Positions 36,972 to 46,515 of a DNA stretch of 64,000 bases are shown piece after piece. The DNA is from an uncultured Prevotellaceae bacterium. GTDB taxonomy: Bacteria; Bacteroidota; Bacteroidia; Bacteroidales; Bacteroidaceae. Both the position numbers and the translations under genes were made by a program. The stretch spans positions 1 to 64,000 of the forward strand of contig ONGG01000007.1 of NCBI GenBank assembly GCA_900317305.1, in the 5' to 3' direction. Under the pieces are notes generated by a model. That model worked only from the letters and a program-made list of their open reading frames with translations, ran no database searches and had not been told where the DNA came from. How positions within the stretch are numbered: the stretch's first letter is position 1; every line of letters begins with the position of its first letter.

Positions 36972-38492
36972 ATGAAAAGAATATCCCGACCATATTGTGT
37001 CCTTGTCATCGTAGCAGCATTTTGCGGGTTTGCCGTTCCCACTTTCGCCAATCACCGTGGCATTACCAAAGCCGCGGCCACTCCCTTTACCCTGCTCAGA
37101 AGTCTCTGGGAAGAGCAAGGCAACACGCCTGACGAGTTCTCCCTGCTCACCCCCATCGCCGAAGAGACGATGGAGACGATGGGTGCACACCTGAAGAAAG
37201 CGCTCAAGGTGAAGGAAGAAGTGAGTTTCGACGACCAATCATGCTCGAGCGATATCCTCACCACCCTGCTTAAGGCGAAATATGGCAGCAAGCAGAACGA
37301 GAAAAACGATTTCCTATCCATCCAATACAGCACGTCATCGACCGATTTCGCCCAGTACATGGAGAGGTATCCTAACTCCAAATATGCCAGCGAGGCTTTG
37401 GCCCGCCAGCACTGTTTCGAGGAGAACGAAGCCTGGACCGAAGCCCTGGCATCGGGCAATAGGACGGCCTACGAGGCTTTTGCCCTCTGCTGCGAGAGCC
37501 ACTCCACATGCGACTACGACGGTTGCGATGTCATCAGTCAGGCCAACCACAAGAGGGCTGAAGCCGTGAGAACATGGTATGCCCTCACCGACCGCTCATA
37601 TGGCACCGACCCCAGCATTTATGCCGACTACTCCAACTATCTGGACAAGTATGCCGAGTGTGCAGTCTTCGCCGATGCCGCCCGCGACAGTTTGTCGCTG
37701 AACAAGGACAAGTTTGACTGGAAGACAGCCAAGGCAGGCAACGATATCACCTCGTTCAAAAAGTATGTGGAAGAGCATGCCGACGGCCGTTTCGTGTGGT
37801 TTGCCGAGGACAACATCGCCCAAATGGAGTTATGGCAGCGGTGCGTGGAGACCGACAACTACATGGACTATTGCACATACTACAGCCTTTATCCCGACGG
37901 GATCCACGCTTTCGAGGCCATCGAGAAGCTGCAAGACAACGAGGCAAGCGACTGGAATGCCGCCAAGAAGAAGCATACGCTGGCTGCTTATGAGCGTTTC
38001 GTGGCCAACCATCCCAATGGATACTACACCAATGAGGCACAGAACAAGATTACGGAAATCAGGCTGGCCCCCTATTTGAAGGAGGCGCCCTCGTTCAACT
38101 CTATTTCGCTAGTTGGCTATTGCTCACGTCCGGGTTACTCCATGATCTGCCTGAGCAACATCGACAAGAACAACCGCATCACCATCTCGCTGAAAGGTCC
38201 GACGGGATACAGCAAGACCCTTGCCCCCGGCAAACACGAGTGGATAAGGGTGAAGAACGGCAACTACAAGATTTTGGTACAAGCCAGCAAGACAGAGAAC
38301 TGGTGGGGCAACGCCCAGTTTGAGAACAGAATGTATGCCGGTGCATGGTCGACCTACACCAATGCCCTTTTCGGCATTCAAAAGGTGACCAACAAAGACG
38401 AGGAAGCCCTCTCGCGTATCAAGGAGGAAATCTCGCAGAAGGCAGCCGAGGAAGACGCCAACACCAGGAAATACATCCTTGGATTGCAATGA
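36972..38492 (+). CDS. Secreted protein with five imperfect helical repeats, unknown function
   Basis: This 506-residue protein has a signal peptide (cleavage after VPTFA, about 26). The middle (about 120-365) carries five related segments of the form F..Y...YP.....A, seen as FAQYMERYPNSKYASEA, YSNYLDKYAECAVFADA, FKKYVEEHADGRFVWFA, YCTYYSLYPDGIHAFEA and YERFVANHPNGYYTNEA. They resemble the TPR-like repeats of BamD/YfiO proteins. The last 140 residues (about 370 onward) form a separate beta-rich domain, FNSISLVGYCSRPGYSMICL onward. It may be a scaffold or periplasmic assembly protein; that is inference. It converges with GH92 with only 18 bp between the stops. Confidence 0.8.
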   Translation: MKRISRPYCVLVIVAAFCGFAVPTFANHRGITKAAATPFTLLRSLWEEQGNTPDEFSLLTPIAEETMETMGAHLKKALKVKEEVSFDDQSCSSDILTTLLKAKYGSKQNEKNDFLSIQYSTSSTDFAQYMERYPNSKYASEALARQHCFEENEAWTEALASGNRTAYEAFALCCESHSTCDYDGCDVISQANHKRAEAVRTWYALTDRSYGTDPSIYADYSNYLDKYAECAVFADAARDSLSLNKDKFDWKTAKAGNDITSFKKYVEEHADGRFVWFAEDNIAQMELWQRCVETDNYMDYCTYYSLYPDGIHAFEAIEKLQDNEASDWNAAKKKHTLAAYERFVANHPNGYYTNEAQNKITEIRLAPYLKEAPSFNSISLVGYCSRPGYSMICLSNIDKNNRITISLKGPTGYSKTLAPGKHEWIRVKNGNYKILVQASKTENWWGNAQFENRMYAGAWSTYTNALFGIQKVTNKDEEALSRIKEEISQKAAEEDANTRKYILGLQ

Positions 38493-38510
38493 TGCCAGGG
38501 GGAAAAAGGC

Positions 38511-40715
38511 TTACGGACGGTCTTTTCGGGCACTTCCGTAGGTTGAAGGCTCTGGTCCCATGAACAATTCCAACGTTCCCCCTCTTACGATATCGGGATA
38601 GTCGATATACGATTTCGTATATTTACGTCCATTGAGCATGGCCCGCTGCACATAGATGTCGGTAGGGCCATTTTTGTGCGCCACTATCCGGAAGATACGC
38701 CCATCGCCCACCTCCATCTCCACATTGTCGAACAGCGGTGAGCCTATGAGGTAACGGCCTCCGGCAGGCTCCACCTGGTAGAGGCCCATGGCCGAGAGCA
38801 CATACCATGCCGACATCTGCCCCACATCCTCATTGCCACAGAGGCCGTCGGGCTGGTCATGGTACATCTCGTCCATCACCTGGCGCAGCAATGGTGCCGC
38901 ACGCCAAGGCATGCCCACATAGTGGTAGAGATAAATGATGTGATGACTCGGTTCGTTGCCGTGCGCATACTGGCCGATGAGCCCGGAGATGTCGGGCGAA
39001 GCCTCCTCGCCCAAGTCACCCTCGACGATGAAAAGCGAGTCGAGTTTCTGCACGAACCGTTGCTCTCCACCGAGGAGCCGGCATAGTCCGGGCACATCGT
39101 GCGGCACTAGCCACAGATATTGCCATGCGTTGCCCTCGGTGTAGTCGTCTTGCCGGTGAACGGCATGGAAGGGATTGAACGGAGTATGGAACTCGCCCTT
39201 GCTCGACAGGCCACGCATGAATCCCGTCTGCGCGTCGAAATACTTGCGATAGGCCTTGCTCCGCTGCTCAAAATAGCGGAAGAGCGGCTTATCGCCCACC
39301 TTTCCCGCCACTTTAGCCACACAAGCGTCGGCCAACGCATACTCCAAGCCTTTGGCCACCGTCTCGTAGGTGGAGTCGAGGTCGAAAGGCAAATACCCAT
39401 ACTCTTTGAGCAACTCCATGCCCCGCTCATCGCGCATGGCCGACCCACGGAGAGCCTCGAGCACCTCGCGCAGGTCGACATCGCAACCCTTGAGCGCCAT
39501 GTCGGCCAATACTGGAATGCCGGGGTTGCCCACCATACAGTCGGTCTCGTTGCCCATCAGGTGCCACACCGGCAGTTTGCCCTGCTGCCTGTAGATATGC
39601 AGCATGGTGGAAGCCATATCGTGGAGCCGTTCACGGTGAATAAGCGTCATAAGCGGATGAGCTGCCCTATAGGTATCCCAGAGCGAGAACGTGGTGTAGT
39701 TGACGAATCCGTCATTATGTACCTCCCCGTCGGCTCCCCTATAGTCGCCATTGACATCACAGAACACCGAAGGAGCCACCATGGTGTGGTAGAGAGCCGT
39801 ATAGAAGATGTGCCGTGCCGCGGTGTCGGCAGTGGCTATACGCACCTTGCCAAGTTGGTTTTCCCAAGCCTCCATGGCATTGCGGCTAACCTTTCCGAAA
39901 TCCCATGTGGGCATCTCGGCCCGCAGATTAGCCATCGCATTGTCGGTGCTCACGGGCGAAAGCCCCACTCTCACCAACAACGGCAGGTCATCGTTAGCGG
40001 CACTTACGAGTGCGAGGGTATCGGCCGCCAGTGGTGTCATGCTTACTGGTTTGGAAAACTCGGCCGCGAAATAGATGACCTGATTGCGCGCCCATCCCAC
40101 CGACCGCCGCATGCCCACGATGGTGTGGTCGTCTGTCTGGCGCATCATGCACTCCCGCGTGGAGTCCCATCCTATGCCCATATCAAGGTCGAGCAGCAAC
40201 TGCTGTCGGTCGGCAAGTGCCCCGAACGTATAGCGGTGCATGCCACACCGCTCGGTGGCGGTGAGTTCTACCATCACCTCCACTTGGTCGAGATAGAGCG
40301 AGTAGTAGCCAGGAGCCACGTGCTCATTGCGATGAGAGAACACCATGCTGCGCTGAGAAGGATGACTCACGGGCAGGAATGAGATATCACCCAAGTCGCC
40401 TATCCCTGTACCGCTGAGGTGCATGTGCGAGAATCCAACAAGCACCGAGTCGGAGTAATGGTAACCTGAGCACCAGTCCCATCCACGTACAGGTTCGGTA
40501 GGACCAAGTTGCACCAATCCGAAGGGGACGTTGGCCCCAAGGAATGTATGTCCGTGACCTCCCGTCCCGATATAGGGGTTCACCTCGCAGGAAAATGACG
40601 ATTGACTGGTGAGTGAAGATGCGATGGAGGCAGGCAGGCCGTTTTTTGCCCAACTTACCATTGGAATAATGGAGAGCAGCCCACCGATCAGAGTAAGGCG
40701 TATGGATGTGTGCAT
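38511..40715 (-). CDS. GH92 alpha-mannosidase
   Basis: This 734-residue secreted enzyme of glycoside hydrolase family 92 has a signal peptide (to about 23), the N-terminal VNPYIGTGGHGHTFLGANVP and FGLVQLGPTEPVRGWDWCSG segments, WHLMGNETDCMVG near 390 and the signature GNEDVGQMSAWYVLSAMGLY near 660. GH92 enzymes are calcium-dependent exo-alpha-mannosidases acting on host or yeast mannans and N-glycans. The linkage preference cannot be read. It is the last gene of a leftward operon with GH3, 21 bp downstream of it, which would suit processing of a mannose- and glucose-containing glycan. Confidence 0.95.
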   Translation of the reverse strand: MHTSIRLTLIGGLLSIIPMVSWAKNGLPASIASSLTSQSSFSCEVNPYIGTGGHGHTFLGANVPFGLVQLGPTEPVRGWDWCSGYHYSDSVLVGFSHMHLSGTGIGDLGDISFLPVSHPSQRSMVFSHRNEHVAPGYYSLYLDQVEVMVELTATERCGMHRYTFGALADRQQLLLDLDMGIGWDSTRECMMRQTDDHTIVGMRRSVGWARNQVIYFAAEFSKPVSMTPLAADTLALVSAANDDLPLLVRVGLSPVSTDNAMANLRAEMPTWDFGKVSRNAMEAWENQLGKVRIATADTAARHIFYTALYHTMVAPSVFCDVNGDYRGADGEVHNDGFVNYTTFSLWDTYRAAHPLMTLIHRERLHDMASTMLHIYRQQGKLPVWHLMGNETDCMVGNPGIPVLADMALKGCDVDLREVLEALRGSAMRDERGMELLKEYGYLPFDLDSTYETVAKGLEYALADACVAKVAGKVGDKPLFRYFEQRSKAYRKYFDAQTGFMRGLSSKGEFHTPFNPFHAVHRQDDYTEGNAWQYLWLVPHDVPGLCRLLGGEQRFVQKLDSLFIVEGDLGEEASPDISGLIGQYAHGNEPSHHIIYLYHYVGMPWRAAPLLRQVMDEMYHDQPDGLCGNEDVGQMSAWYVLSAMGLYQVEPAGGRYLIGSPLFDNVEMEVGDGRIFRIVAHKNGPTDIYVQRAMLNGRKYTKSYIDYPDIVRGGTLELFMGPEPSTYGSARKDRP

Positions 40716-40736
40716 AGCAAAAGATGTTTTCTGGGT

Positions 40737-43109
40737 TTATGGAATATTGATTACCCCACGTAGGAGGATATTGTCGGAGGAACTGCCCACCATCACGTCG
40801 AAGTCGCCTGGTTCGACAACCTGTTGGAGCGAAGGCGTGACCACCTTGAAATCAGATTCTGGAAGAAAGAAAGTCACCGTCACATGCTCACCCGCCTTGA
40901 GGTGAATACGTGAGAAATGTCGCAGTTGCATAGGGGGTTGCACCACCGAGGCACGCCGTGGATGCAAGTAAAGCTGTGGCACCTCGTCACCCTCGCGACC
41001 ACCCGTGTTCTCAACCATAAAACTCACCTCGAACCCGTCGCCTGCTGCACGCACCTTCAAGTCGGAGTAGCGGAACGAAGTGTAGCTCAGTCCGTAACCG
41101 AAGGCATAAAGCGGAGTTGACTCTGAATCGATGTAGGGACTTCCCCCACCCTGCTGGCGATTGTAGTAGACTGGCAATTGTCCCACATTGCGCGGCACCG
41201 ACATACTAAGCCGTCCGGCGGGGTTGTAGTCACCAAAGAGGACGTCGGCCACGGCATTGCCGCCCTCCTGTCCAGGATAAAAGGCCGTAAGGAGTGCGTC
41301 GGCATGACGGGCAGCCCAGTTCTTGAGCAGCGGCCGGCCCTCGACATAGACCACCACCAATGGCTTGCCAGTGGACTTCAGCATGCGGAGCAGTTGCTCC
41401 TGACGCCCCATCAGGTCGAGGGTGGCGCGGTCGAATCCCTCGCCACATTCCATATCGCTCACTTGCAGGGGTTGACTGACAGCCGCTCCCGTTTCCTCGT
41501 AGGAAGTTCTGAAATCTCTCGCACTGGAACCGCCAACCACCGCCACGACAACATCGGCCTGGAGGGCAGCCATTCGAGCCTCTTCGAAATCGCACGAAGC
41601 AGTGTCGCGCACGGCACATCCCCTGACGTATGTCACTTGGGCAGCAGGAATCTTCTGAAGGATGCCGTCGAGCACGGTACTCACCCTGCCTTCGGACTGG
41701 GGTGCCGTGTAATCACCCAACATATTATAAACGTTATGCGCGTTGGGGCCCACCACCGCCACCCGAAGGTTACGTTGGAGAGGCAACAGGTGGTTGTCGT
41801 TCTTGAGCAGCGTGATGCTCTCGCGAGCCGCCTGCCGGGCCAATGCCACATTTTTGGCAGAGCCCACCTCACGGGCAGCCGCCTTGGGGTCGACATAAGG
41901 ATGGTCGAAAAGGCCCATCTCGAACTTCATTGTGAGAATGCGCCTCACCGCCTCGTCGATGACCTCAATACCTATTTCCCCGTTCTCCACCGCGCTGACG
42001 AGTTGCGAGAAAGCATTGGCACCAAGGTCGATGTCGACCCCTGCCTTGGCAGCCATCACTCCTGCCTCGCGGATGGAGGAAGCCACGTGGTGAGTGCCCC
42101 GCAGGCCATCGATGCTATACAAATCGGACACGACCAGTCCACGGAATCCCCACTGCTGTCGGAGCACCTCACGCAAGAGCATCGTATAAGAGGTGCAAGG
42201 CACACCGTCAATGGCATTGTAGGCTGTCATCACCGAGAGGGCACCAGCCGCTATCGCCTTTTGGAAAGGCGGGAGGAAGCACTCATGGAGTTCGCGCAGT
42301 CCGACATGAGCCGGAGCACCGTTGTGTCCGTCCTCGGGCACCCCATAGGCCACGAAATGCTTAAGTGTGGCCAGTGTGGCAAACGGCTGTTGGAGTCGGC
42401 CGCCCCCCATCCCACGTATGCAGGCCTCTGCCATCTCGCCCGAGAGCACATGGTCTTCGCCGAAGGTTTCCTCCACCCTCGACCATCGAGGGTCGCGAGC
42501 CAAGTCGATGACCGGACCATAACTCACATGTGCCCCCTGCAACCTTACCTCCTGGGCCACAGCAGCACCAACACGTGCCACAAGCGCCGTATCGAAGGTG
42601 GCAGAAAGACCCAATCCTGTGGGAAAGACGGTGGCGCCAATGGCCATATGGCCATGAGGCGCCTCTTCGGCAAGAAACAGGGGGATACCCAGACGGGAAT
42701 GCTCGATGGCGTAGCGCTGCATGGCATTGGCCGCCATTGCTGCCCGCTCGGGGTCGAGGCCGTTGTCGAGGGTCTTTCGTGTCCAAGGATCGGCACGGAA
42801 CGTGGCCCAGTAGTTGCCCACATACAACTGGTCGACCTCATTGCGGAATTGTTCCGAAGTGGAGACTTTCCGACCATCGAGGTCGTAGGAGTCCCATCCC
42901 ATGAGGCATACCATCTGCCCCACCTTCTCTTTCAAGGTCATTCGCGAGAGCAGGTCCTCGGCACGTTGGCCGGCAGAGAGACGGGCATCCTGATAAGGCA
43001 GCAGGACTTTCCCTCTGGCCCCTGAAGGAGGGCAAGTTGGCAGTGCGCCGACAACAGGCAGTGCGCCACACACCAAAATGAGCAGGAGAAAGGCTAGCGT
43101 CTTTTTCAT
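40737..43109 (-). CDS. GH3 beta-glucosidase-type glycoside hydrolase
   Basis: This 790-residue secreted enzyme has a signal peptide (cleavage near LPVVGA, about 22), a GH3 N-terminal TIM barrel with the nucleophile region GFRGLVVSDLYSIDGL near 330, a C-terminal alpha/beta sandwich (about 430-640, AVVGPNAHNVYNMLGDYTAP) and a fibronectin III-like domain at the end. This is the BglX-like three-domain form, periplasmic in Bacteroidota. Beta-glucosidase or beta-xylosidase activity is likely. It lies between a decayed flavoprotein gene (9 bp upstream) and GH92. Confidence 0.95.
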   Translation of the reverse strand: MKKTLAFLLLILVCGALPVVGALPTCPPSGARGKVLLPYQDARLSAGQRAEDLLSRMTLKEKVGQMVCLMGWDSYDLDGRKVSTSEQFRNEVDQLYVGNYWATFRADPWTRKTLDNGLDPERAAMAANAMQRYAIEHSRLGIPLFLAEEAPHGHMAIGATVFPTGLGLSATFDTALVARVGAAVAQEVRLQGAHVSYGPVIDLARDPRWSRVEETFGEDHVLSGEMAEACIRGMGGGRLQQPFATLATLKHFVAYGVPEDGHNGAPAHVGLRELHECFLPPFQKAIAAGALSVMTAYNAIDGVPCTSYTMLLREVLRQQWGFRGLVVSDLYSIDGLRGTHHVASSIREAGVMAAKAGVDIDLGANAFSQLVSAVENGEIGIEVIDEAVRRILTMKFEMGLFDHPYVDPKAAAREVGSAKNVALARQAARESITLLKNDNHLLPLQRNLRVAVVGPNAHNVYNMLGDYTAPQSEGRVSTVLDGILQKIPAAQVTYVRGCAVRDTASCDFEEARMAALQADVVVAVVGGSSARDFRTSYEETGAAVSQPLQVSDMECGEGFDRATLDLMGRQEQLLRMLKSTGKPLVVVYVEGRPLLKNWAARHADALLTAFYPGQEGGNAVADVLFGDYNPAGRLSMSVPRNVGQLPVYYNRQQGGGSPYIDSESTPLYAFGYGLSYTSFRYSDLKVRAAGDGFEVSFMVENTGGREGDEVPQLYLHPRRASVVQPPMQLRHFSRIHLKAGEHVTVTFFLPESDFKVVTPSLQQVVEPGDFDVMVGSSSDNILLRGVINIP

Positions 43110-43118
43110 GATTATCGA

Positions 43119-43747
43119 TTAGCGTTGAGAATCTGTTTTTGCCGACTGTGCGACAGACTGTGCGACGACATAGGCCGTGGTCCATGCAGCCTGGCAATTG
43201 AAACCACCCGTCACCCCGTCGATGTCGAGCACCTCGCCTGCGAAATAGAGCCGTGGGCGGACCTTGCTCTCCAGAGAGGACGGATTGACGCTTTTGAGCG
43301 ACACTCCGCCACAAGTGACAAACTCGTCGTGAAAGGGAGCGCGTCCGGTGGTGATGATAAGGTCGTTGGCCACGGCATTGGCCAGCCGATTGAAGTCTTT
43401 TTTCCCCATATCGCACCATCTTGCAGCAGCCTTTGTTGCCAATGCCTTCTCGACGAGATAGGTCCAGAGACGCTGAGTGAGCCGGCATGGAGCCAGGGCC
43501 GTTATCCTCTTCTGGGGATGGAGGGTGGCTATCTCCGTGAGCGCCGAACCAATATCGTCGATAGGCAGCCCGACCCAGTTGACAGAAATCGGAGTTTTAT
43601 ATTCCACATCGTGCAAGAGGCGGGCGGCATAGCTGGAGAGACGGAGGATGGCCGGTCCGCTCAATCCCCAGTGGGTGACATCATCTCTTTCAGGTTGACG
43701 GCGAGGAAGAAACCTGCAGCCCCACCTCCGATTATCGCTGTTCTCAT
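43119..43747 (-). pseudogene. BaiN/HI0933-type flavoprotein gene with internal deletion
   Basis: From the ATG at 43747 the reading frame gives MRTAIIGGGAAGFFLAVNLK and EMM, the N-terminal FAD-binding fingerprint (GGGAAG) of the HI0933/BaiN-like NAD(P)/FAD oxidoreductases, then SPTGD and a stop. In the next frame the sequence resumes at THWGLSGPAILRLSSYAARL and continues to the normal C-terminus with FVTCGGVSLKSV and YFAGEVLDIDGVTGGFN. About 180-200 residues of the middle are missing (family size about 400), with a frameshift at the joint near 43670-43685. A GTG at 43760 could start a 213-residue C-terminal fragment, which would lack the FAD site. The gene still sits behind an intact-looking promoter and ahead of GH3. 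Confidence 0.85.
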
Positions 43748-43808
43748 AGGCATTTGTCACAAAGTTTCATTTTTCATGCCAATACGGGTTAACTTCGCCT
43801 CACAGAGG

Positions 43809-43839
43809 CAAAGTTAGGAAAAGTCGAGCGAAAATGCAA
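43809..43839 (-). promoter_or_regulatory. Promoter of the flavoprotein remnant-GH3-GH92 operon
   Basis: Minus-strand TAACTTTG (43816-43809) lies 20 bp downstream of TTG (43837-43839). It is well formed, so the two hydrolase genes are probably still expressed through the pseudogene. Confidence 0.7.
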
Positions 43840-43953
43840 TATCCATTTTGCATTTTTATGCCTTATCTTGAAGAAAAGGCCTCTCACGCCATTTTTATCC
43901 ACATTTGGTCTGCAAATGACGTCGTTTTTTTTCGTTTTTCGCTCACTTAGTCT

Positions 43954-43961
43954 TACCTTTG
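43954..43961 (+). promoter_or_regulatory. -7 element of the SLC13 carrier gene
   Basis: TACCTTTG followed by C, 91 bp before the ATG at 44052. No TTG at 19-21 bp. Confidence 0.5.
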
Positions 43962-44051
43962 CAATCCGAATCAGCAGTAGGAAAAATGACATCGGAGAGA
44001 TGTCACTATGTAGTTTTTTATTCATGGTATTAGTTACAAACATTCAGAGTT

Positions 44052-45557
44052 ATGTTTAAGAATTTTACTGGTTTTCATCTTGTTGAATCCTTACACCAAT
44101 CAAATTTCGACAAGTTCTTTCATCCCAGCAAAGTAGTCATCAAGACCTATGAGGCCTTTTTCGTGGCCTTTGTGACGCTCTTGTTATGGAATCTGCCCAG
44201 CAGTGCGTTCGGCATCGACGGTCTGAACATCGTGCAGCAACGAATCATCGCCATCTTTGCCTTCGCCACCCTGATGTGGATTTTCGAGATTGTGCCCTCG
44301 TGGGCTACGTCGGTGGCCATCATTGGCGGTCTGCTTCTCTTTACATCGGACAGTGGCATAAAATGGATTTGCGATGAGGAACGGGTGGGAACCTTGCTCT
44401 CATACAAATCGATAATGGCTACTTTTGCCGACCCCGTGATCATGTTGTTCATTGGCGGCTTCATCTTGGCCATCGCAGCCACGAAGACCGGACTAGATGC
44501 CCTGTTGGCCAAGGTGCTGCTCAAGCCTTTCGGCAAAAAAAGCAATAACGTGCTGTTAGGATTCCTGCTCATCACGGGTCTGTTCTCGATGTTTGTTTCC
44601 AACACCGCCACCGCCGCCATGATGCTCACCTTCCTCACCCCGGTGTTCCGCCAGTTGCCTCCTGAGGGCAAAGGCCGCATTTCCCTCGCCCTGTCGATAC
44701 CCGTAGCCGCCAACCTGGGCGGTATGGGAACCCCCATCGGCACTCCTCCCAACACCATCGCGATGAAATACCTGAACGACCCCGAGGGTCTGAACCTGGA
44801 CATCGGTTTCGGTGAGTGGATGCTGTTCATGGTTCCTCTTGTGGCCATCCTTCTGTTTGCAAGTTGGCTGTTGCTGAAATGGATATTCCCCTTCACCCAG
44901 AAGACCATTGAACTGAATATTGAAGGCGAGATGAAGAAAGACAAGAAGACCTACATCGTGATTGTGACCTTCATTGTCACCGTTCTGCTCTGGTTGCTCG
45001 ACTCCGTGACAGGCATCAACTCCTATACTGTGGCCCTGATACCCTTCGTGGTGTTCTCACTTTGCGGCATCATCGACCGCCGCGACCTGGAGGAAATCAA
45101 CTGGTCGGTGATATGGATGGTGGCAGGCGGTTTCGCCCTGGGTTATGCACTCAATGCCTCAGGACTTGCCGAACTGTCGGTGAAGAACATACCATTCGCC
45201 CAATTCCCGCCCATTCTGATATTGCTCCTGTCGGGACTGGTATGCTATGGGTTGTCGAACTTCATCTCCAATTCGGCCACGGCAGCACTGCTGATGCCTA
45301 TCCTGACCGTGGTGTGCGCCGCCATGGGTGACAAGTTGGATGCCATAGGCGGCACATCTACCGTGCTGATAGGCGTGGCCATCGCCGCCTCCAGTGCCAT
45401 GGTACTGCCCATCTCCACCCCACCCAATGCCCTGGCCTACGCCACCAACCTGGTTGAACAGAAGGACATGTCGAAAATCGGCTTGATGGTGGGTGTGCTC
45501 AGCATCACCCTGGGCTATGTGGTGCTCTTCGTCCTAGGTTCGATTCATTTTATCTGA
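44052..45557 (+). CDS. SLC13/DASS-family sodium:anion symporter
   Basis: This 501-residue inner-membrane protein has about eleven membrane segments. Two SNT-like motifs characteristic of divalent anion:sodium symporters are present: SNTATAAMMLTFLTP near 180 and SNSATAALLMPILTV near 410. A PIGTPPNTIA-type segment follows the first and an equivalent PISTPPNALA follows the second. Family members import succinate, malate, citrate or sulphate with sodium. Dicarboxylates fit an anaerobe with succinate metabolism, but this is inference. The gene appears to be alone. Confidence 0.93.
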   Translation: MFKNFTGFHLVESLHQSNFDKFFHPSKVVIKTYEAFFVAFVTLLLWNLPSSAFGIDGLNIVQQRIIAIFAFATLMWIFEIVPSWATSVAIIGGLLLFTSDSGIKWICDEERVGTLLSYKSIMATFADPVIMLFIGGFILAIAATKTGLDALLAKVLLKPFGKKSNNVLLGFLLITGLFSMFVSNTATAAMMLTFLTPVFRQLPPEGKGRISLALSIPVAANLGGMGTPIGTPPNTIAMKYLNDPEGLNLDIGFGEWMLFMVPLVAILLFASWLLLKWIFPFTQKTIELNIEGEMKKDKKTYIVIVTFIVTVLLWLLDSVTGINSYTVALIPFVVFSLCGIIDRRDLEEINWSVIWMVAGGFALGYALNASGLAELSVKNIPFAQFPPILILLLSGLVCYGLSNFISNSATAALLMPILTVVCAAMGDKLDAIGGTSTVLIGVAIAASSAMVLPISTPPNALAYATNLVEQKDMSKIGLMVGVLSITLGYVVLFVLGSIHFI

Positions 45558-45663
45558 TCAGTAAGGCCGGTATAAAATGGCCACACCACCTGCCGTGCCC
45601 ATTATTTCAAGATGATGGCACACCAATCCGGCACCTGTAAGAGAAAATAAAATCGGTTTTATT

Positions 45664-45693
45664 TTGCTTTTCACTCGGTTTGCACTAACTTTG
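45664..45693 (+). promoter_or_regulatory. Promoter of the kdsA-kdsD-PLD operon
   Basis: TTG at 45664-45666 and TAACTTTG at 45686-45693 are 19 bp apart. The leader is about 20 nt. Confidence 0.75.
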
Positions 45694-45719
45694 CTTCGCA
45701 AAGGACAAAAGATACAGTT

Positions 45720-46481
45720 ATGGAAAAAGCGCCATTGTTTATTGCAGGCCCATGTGTGATAGAATCGGAACAGGTGCTGCGGATTGTGGCCGAGGAGATC
45801 GTGAAGCTGAACGCCCAACTGGGCATCGACATCATCTTCAAGTCGTCGTTCGACAAAGCCAACCGCACATCGGTATCCTCGTTCCGTGGGCCAGGATTAG
45901 AAAAAGGCCTCCAGATGCTGGCCGACATCAAGTCGAGGTATGGTCTGAGGATTCTTACCGACATCCATGAGAGTTGGCAAGCCAAGGCAGCTGGCGAAGT
46001 GGCCGACGTGCTGCAGATACCCGCCTTTCTCTGCCGCCAGACCGACCTATTGGCCTCTGCGGCCCGCACCGGGCGAATCGTGAACATCAAGAAGGCACAA
46101 TTCCTGAGTGGCAAGGACATGCGCTACCCTGTGGAGAAAGCCCTCGACGCAGGAGCCACCGAAGTGTGGCTCACTGAGCGCGGCAACATCTATGGTTACA
46201 ACAATCTGGTGGTGGACTTCCGCAATCTGGCCGACATGCTCGACATCGTGCCCCGTGTGATCATGGACTGTACCCATAGCGTGCAACGGCCTGGTGGAGG
46301 AAACGGCCAGACCAACGGCGACCGTCGTTTTGTACCGCAGATGGCCCTGGCCGCGAAGGCTTTCGGTGCCACCGGCTATTTCTTCGAGGTGCATCCCGAC
46401 CCCGACAAAGCGCTCAGCGACGGTCCGAACATGCTTGAGCTCTCACGTCTGGGCGAGGTGGTCGCCTCACTGCTAAAATAA
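45720..46481 (+). CDS. kdsA: 2-dehydro-3-deoxyphosphooctonate aldolase (Kdo-8-P synthase)
   Basis: This 253-residue enzyme joins arabinose 5-phosphate and phosphoenolpyruvate into Kdo 8-phosphate, for the lipid A inner core. Signatures are FIAGPCVIES at the start, FKSSFDKANRTSVSSFRGPG near 39-58, LTDIHESW, and the C-terminal VIMDCTHSVQRPGG and FFEVHPDPDKALSDGPNML. The length is slightly short but normal for Bacteroidota. The next gene, kdsD, supplies its substrate, a textbook pathway operon. Confidence 0.97.
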   Translation: MEKAPLFIAGPCVIESEQVLRIVAEEIVKLNAQLGIDIIFKSSFDKANRTSVSSFRGPGLEKGLQMLADIKSRYGLRILTDIHESWQAKAAGEVADVLQIPAFLCRQTDLLASAARTGRIVNIKKAQFLSGKDMRYPVEKALDAGATEVWLTERGNIYGYNNLVVDFRNLADMLDIVPRVIMDCTHSVQRPGGGNGQTNGDRRFVPQMALAAKAFGATGYFFEVHPDPDKALSDGPNMLELSRLGEVVASLLK

Positions 46482-46515
46482 GTTTTCGCCAACACAAAAG
46501 AACCGCACAGAAGAT

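Larger units (their letters stand above)
43748..44051. other. Divergent gap with two promoters
   Basis: This 304-bp stretch carries the leftward promoter for the flavoprotein/GH3/GH92 operon (43809-43839) and the rightward -7 element for the SLC13 carrier (43954-43961). No small gene or repeat is seen. Confidence 0.6.

Noticed and set aside
43119-43760. A normal 213-residue oxidoreductase gene starting with GTG at 43760
   Set aside because: The product would lack the whole FAD-binding half, while the true N-terminus is visible in another frame from 43747.
44023-44040. GGTATTAGTTAC near the SLC13 start as a further dyad
   Set aside because: It lies downstream of the predicted transcription start, matches poorly, and is not at the 41.5-bp position.
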